From NCBI GenBank assembly GCA_021778575.1, contig JAJYCH010000175.1, positions 1-8,167 of the forward strand: a DNA stretch of 8,167 bases. The letters run 5' to 3'. Source of the DNA: Planctomycetota bacterium (GTDB lineage Bacteria > Planctomycetota > Planctomycetia > Isosphaerales > Isosphaeraceae). This document shows, in pieces, positions 4,925 through 8,167 of this stretch. Every line of letters starts with the position of its first letter. Position 1 is the first letter of the stretch. The notes below the pieces were generated by a model. It was not told where the DNA came from, did not search any database, and saw nothing but the letters and a program-made list of their open reading frames with translations. A program made the position numbers and the translations under genes.

Positions 4925-6661
4925 TCAACCGGGGCGGACTCTCGCTCGTGATTTGGCGAGGATCTCCGCGACTGCCTGGGGTTCGTGAGCGTTCAGGATA
5001 TCCGCCGGGCCGAGCCCCGCCTTGCGGGCCACGCCAATACCGTATTCGAGATCGGCGAACCCTCCGGTCGAGTGCGCGTCGGGGTTGATCGGGATCATGA
5101 TTCCCAGGCTCCGGGCCTTTCGCGCATGGGTCGAATCGAGGTCGAGCCGGTGCGGGTTGGCATTGATCTCGATCAACGTTCCCGACTCGCTCGCCGCTTC
5201 GATCACCGCGTCGAGGTCGACCGGATAGCCGTCGCGAGCCAGGAGCAGGCGGCCGGTGGGATGGCCGAGCATCGTCACCCGGGGGTTCCGGACCGCCCGG
5301 ACGATCCGGTCGGTCATCGCCGCCCGTTCCATCCCGAATCCGGAATGGACACTGGCGACCACGTAATCAAACCCGTCGAGAATCTCGTCAGGGTAGTCGA
5401 GCGAGCCATCCATCAGGATGTCGCATTCGGTCCCCTTGTAGATCCGGAACGAACCGCCGAGCTTCTGGTTCAAGGCGTCGATCTCGGCCCACTGGGCGCG
5501 GACCCGGTCGATCGTCAAGCCGCCGGCATACCCGGCCGACTTCGAGTGGTCGGCGATTCCCAGATACGACAGTCCCGCCGCCTGAGCCGCCTCGACCATT
5601 TCGAGGAGCGTCGCGCCGCCGTCGCTCCAGTCGGTATGACAGTGGAAGGTTCCGGTCAGATCCGATCGTTGCACCAGCCGGGGCAGGGGACCATGTTCGG
5701 CGAGCTTGAATTCTCCTTCATCCTCGCGAAGTTCGGACGGAATGAAGCTCAGCCCGAGCGCGGCGAAGAGGTCCGCTTCGGTCCGGCAGGGAATCAGCCC
5801 GTCCGGTCCTTCGAGACCGTACTCGCTAAGTTTCAGCCCTCGATCGATCGCCCGGCGCCTCATGGCGATGTTGTGGGCCTTCGATCCCGTGAAGTAATGG
5901 AGCGCGAACGGGAACTGCTCGTCGGTGACGCCTCGAAGATCGCACTGGACGCCATCGAGCAGGCGGACGCTGGCCTTGGTCGGTCCGTGCGCGAGAACCT
6001 TGGCCACGTCGGCGAGCTTGACGAAGTGGTCGAGGACCGGCGCCGGGTCGTTCGAGCTGAACAGGATGTCGAGATCGCCGATCGTCTCGCCCCGACGCCG
6101 GAGGCTCCCGCAGATTTCCGCCCGGATGACTCCGGGATGGCTCTGGACGGATGCGAAGATCGGCGCGATCAGCCGACGCGCGGTACTCTGCAAGATCCGG
6201 TCGCCGACCGATTCGAGAAAGTCGATCCCTTCGAGGATCTTCGCCTCGGTCTTGGCTCCGAACCCCTTGAGGCCGGCGATCTTGCCGAGCCGCCCGGCCT
6301 CGCGGAGATCGGCCAGGCTGGCCACCTGGAGTTCCTCGTGCAGGAGCTTGATCTTCTTCGGGCCGAGGCCGGGAACCCGCAGGAGCGCCACCAGTCCCGA
6401 CGGGGTCGACTCCTTGAGCTTCTCGAACGCCGGGAGGTGCCCGGTCGTGGCGAGCTGGGTGATCTTGCTCAGGATCGTCGAGCCGATCCCGGGGACCTCG
6501 GCCAGGCTGCCGTCGGCGAGCATCTCGGAAAGGTCCGACGGCAAGGTCTTGAGTGCCTGGGCCGCGTTGTGATAGGCCCGGCAGCGAAACGGGTTTTCGC
6601 CGCGAACTTCGAGCAAGGTGCCCATCTCGTCGAGAATCCGGGCGATCCGTGCGGTCTCCAT
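4925..6661 (-). CDS. polX: DNA polymerase/3'-5' exonuclease PolX
   Basis: Bacterial family X DNA polymerase used in gap filling during base excision repair, with a fused PHP exonuclease domain. Its 578 residues match the usual length of about 570. Domains in order: an N-terminal 8-kDa-like region with helix-hairpin-helix motifs VPGIGSTI (56-63), VPGLGPKKI (96-104) and LKGFGAKTEAKI (131-142); the polymerase palm with CGSLRRRGETIGDLDIL (Asp196, Asp198) and VQCDLR (Asp241); then the PHP domain from about 335. The PHP metal ligands are all visible: HCHTDWSD (His340, His342, Asp347), DH (371-372), TECD (Glu412), SVHS (His439), GHP (His467) and NPDAH (Asp528, His530). Both activities look intact. 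The ATG at 6661 comes one base after the stop of the RuBisCO-like gene (TGACATG), and AAAGG lies 9 bases upstream, so translation is probably coupled. Confidence 0.96.
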   Translation of the reverse strand: METARIARILDEMGTLLEVRGENPFRCRAYHNAAQALKTLPSDLSEMLADGSLAEVPGIGSTILSKITQLATTGHLPAFEKLKESTPSGLVALLRVPGLGPKKIKLLHEELQVASLADLREAGRLGKIAGLKGFGAKTEAKILEGIDFLESVGDRILQSTARRLIAPIFASVQSHPGVIRAEICGSLRRRGETIGDLDILFSSNDPAPVLDHFVKLADVAKVLAHGPTKASVRLLDGVQCDLRGVTDEQFPFALHYFTGSKAHNIAMRRRAIDRGLKLSEYGLEGPDGLIPCRTEADLFAALGLSFIPSELREDEGEFKLAEHGPLPRLVQRSDLTGTFHCHTDWSDGGATLLEMVEAAQAAGLSYLGIADHSKSAGYAGGLTIDRVRAQWAEIDALNQKLGGSFRIYKGTECDILMDGSLDYPDEILDGFDYVVASVHSGFGMERAAMTDRIVRAVRNPRVTMLGHPTGRLLLARDGYPVDLDAVIEAASESGTLIEINANPHRLDLDSTHARKARSLGIMIPINPDAHSTGGFADLEYGIGVARKAGLGPADILNAHEPQAVAEILAKSRARVRPG

Positions 6662-6662
6662 G

Positions 6663-8093
6663 TCATCGAACCTTTCCGGGATAGCGCTGGCGGAGCGATT
6701 CGAGCAAGGCCATCCGGTTTGTCCGGTGGGCGAGGTCGGCCAGGGAGGCCAGATGCTGGGCGATCGGCACGTCCTTCAACTCGCCCGACAGGTAGACCTC
6801 GATCGCTTCGAGCATGGCCTGGGTTCCGAGCATCGGGTCGGGTTCCCCCCGCTCGTTCTGGATCGTGTTGATCGCCGATCCCGCCAGGAACAGGACGTTG
6901 GGGACCAGTCCTCGGGCCTCGACATCCATCATGTTGAGGATCAGGTTCCCCTGATCGAGAGCACCGGCTCGGGTGATCATGGTGGGCTTGATTCCGGGCA
7001 AGGGGCGGGTCAGCGCTTCTTCGGAGGCGAGCCATTCGTCGCCATAGGGGCGGATGTAGGGAGATCCGGGACGAACCGGCGCGGTCTGGCGGAAGTCGAT
7101 CCCGTCGAGCCGGGCGAGGAGGTCGATGACCTCGCGGAAAATGGCTCCGTTGGACCGTGTCCCGATTCCGGCATTGTGTCCGTAGATGGCGGGCGGGGAC
7201 GGCAGGTTCTTTGTCGCCTCGCGGACCATCCGGACGGTCCCCCCGGCATACGTCTCGCTGAACATCACGCCATTGGCCCCGGCTTCGAGGACGGCATGGA
7301 CGGTGTCGAGGATCTCGTTCGGGGCTCCGCTGACGTGCGGAGCATAGATCAGGCCGAGTCCGCCCCGGGCCTCGCTCGCTCGCTTGATGGCCTGGATGGC
7401 CCGTCGCGTCCGTTCGGCGACGGGCGAGTAATCGAGGTTGGGGTAAAGGTCCTCATCTTCCTTGATGAACATCAGGAGCCGGCTGCCGGCGACCTCGCCG
7501 ACGAGCCGCTCGACATCGTCGGGGGTGATTCCGGCGGTCGGCTTGAGGATCGTGCCGAAGGCCGGTTGATCCTCGGCGAATCCGGCGAGCTTGCGGACGC
7601 CGAGCGGACCGTAAGCCGGGCCGGGGAACGAGCGGATCACTTTTTCCGGGATCTGGAGCGCGACCAGCCGGGCGTCCTGGTTCTCGTACATATCAAAGAT
7701 GACGGCTCCGGCGACGGTGTGGAGCAAGTCGCACGAGGTCAGGTGACCGTCGGGCTGGAGCATCATCTTGAGCGGGAAGGCGACGTGAAGCAGGCCGACC
7801 TTGCCCGCCGCGTCGAAGGCATCCACGCCCGCCTGGCTGGCCGAGCAGGCTTCCAGGAGCGACCCCTTGGGCGGGTGCCTGATCCCGCTGGTGGCGTGAT
7901 AGCTGAGCTCCTCGACCGCCTTGGCCAGGGTGTTCGTCCGGAACGAGAAGAAGTAAGTGGCCACGACATGGTCGTCGCGAGTCGGCGGCGGCTGCTCGGC
8001 CAGTCGGTCGCGCACGACCCGGCGGAGCACGACCTCGCGAGCGTCGGCGTCGTGGCCGAGAATGTCCAGCGTGGATTGGTCGACGAATGCCAT
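6663..8093 (-). CDS. RuBisCO-like protein (form IV type, large-subunit family)
   Basis: A RuBisCO large-subunit superfamily member, 476 residues from the ATG at 8093. The N-terminal domain shows HVVATYFFSFRT and a GLLHVAFPL strand; the barrel begins near FGTILKPTAG. By position, Lys184 matches RuBisCO Lys175. MFIKEDED supplies Lys211, Asp213 and Glu214, which match the carbamylated Lys201 and metal ligands Asp203/Glu204. His306 (IYGHNAG) matches His294 and Ser406 (LAGSA) matches Ser379. However, the second lysine of the KPK motif is Thr, the Arg after His294 is Asn, and I see no lysine where loop-6 Lys334 should be. It is therefore probably an enolase/isomerase- or decarboxylase-type enzyme rather than a CO2-fixing one; the substrate is unknown. 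A TTG at 8147, two codons after an in-frame stop (8153-8151), is an alternative start giving 494 residues. polX follows after one base. Confidence 0.9.
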   Translation of the reverse strand: MAFVDQSTLDILGHDADAREVVLRRVVRDRLAEQPPPTRDDHVVATYFFSFRTNTLAKAVEELSYHATSGIRHPPKGSLLEACSASQAGVDAFDAAGKVGLLHVAFPLKMMLQPDGHLTSCDLLHTVAGAVIFDMYENQDARLVALQIPEKVIRSFPGPAYGPLGVRKLAGFAEDQPAFGTILKPTAGITPDDVERLVGEVAGSRLLMFIKEDEDLYPNLDYSPVAERTRRAIQAIKRASEARGGLGLIYAPHVSGAPNEILDTVHAVLEAGANGVMFSETYAGGTVRMVREATKNLPSPPAIYGHNAGIGTRSNGAIFREVIDLLARLDGIDFRQTAPVRPGSPYIRPYGDEWLASEEALTRPLPGIKPTMITRAGALDQGNLILNMMDVEARGLVPNVLFLAGSAINTIQNERGEPDPMLGTQAMLEAIEVYLSGELKDVPIAQHLASLADLAHRTNRMALLESLRQRYPGKVR

Positions 8094-8167
8094 GGCGACA
8101 CCGCACCCAGGGGGCCAGTTCGGATCAAGCAACGGTCGCGAGGCCAACCCTCACGCCGGGCGAGTCG

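Noticed and set aside
4985..6871. A 628-codon open frame on the plus strand opposite polX
   Set aside because: It mirrors polX, which has complete family motifs. The antisense translation is Arg/Gly/Pro-rich with no recognisable domain, as expected in G+C-rich DNA.
6663..8093. A true CO2-fixing RuBisCO large subunit
   Set aside because: The KPK motif reads KPT, no loop-6 lysine is found, and the Arg after the His294 equivalent is missing.
1..8167. CRISPR array, tRNA, rRNA or insertion sequence
   Set aside because: I read both strands and saw no regularly spaced direct repeats, no cloverleaf or T-arm pattern, and no transposase motifs.

Overview
The window is G+C-rich bacterial chromosomal DNA and most resembles a planctomycete, possibly of the Isosphaeraceae/Singulisphaera kind. 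Pointers to this are a long bL28, a DUF2203 protein, a RuBisCO-like protein, and SUKH and Uma2 genes sitting among housekeeping genes. The lineage is inferred from gene content and style; no search was possible.

Plus strand, left (1-1825): the C-terminal part of an acetyl-CoA synthetase (acs) enters from outside the window. It overlaps by 4 bases (TTGA) a SMI1/KNR4-type (SUKH) gene. A strong sigma70-like extended -10 promoter then precedes an Uma2-family PD-(D/E)XK nuclease gene. By hand count of codons, the SUKH and especially the Uma2 gene use fewer G/C third positions than acs, which suggests accessory DNA.

Minus strand, right to left (8093-1868): a RuBisCO-like protein (form IV type), then polX (bacterial family X DNA polymerase with a PHP domain) starting 1 base after its stop. 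A promoter and a DUF2203 gene follow, then a strong hairpin. Next come cmk and plsC, effectively adjacent, and then a 287-base gap holding a perfect 12-13 bp inverted repeat and a candidate promoter. The strand ends with rpmF (bL32) and rpmB (bL28). The Uma2 and rpmB genes converge with 42 bases between them.

Functionally the minus strand is a run of core genes: DNA repair polymerase, CMP kinase, phosphatidic acid synthesis and two ribosomal proteins. The unusual member is the RuBisCO-like gene. It keeps the metal-binding Lys/Asp/Glu set of true RuBisCO but appears to lack the loop-6 lysine and the second catalytic lysine of the KPK motif, so it probably does something other than carbon fixation. 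The best leads are this protein and its tight coupling to polX, the dispersed-repeat-like hairpin between plsC and rpmF, and the bL32 zinc ribbon with a widened second cysteine pair. I saw no CRISPR array, tRNA, rRNA, transposase or clear intrinsic terminator.
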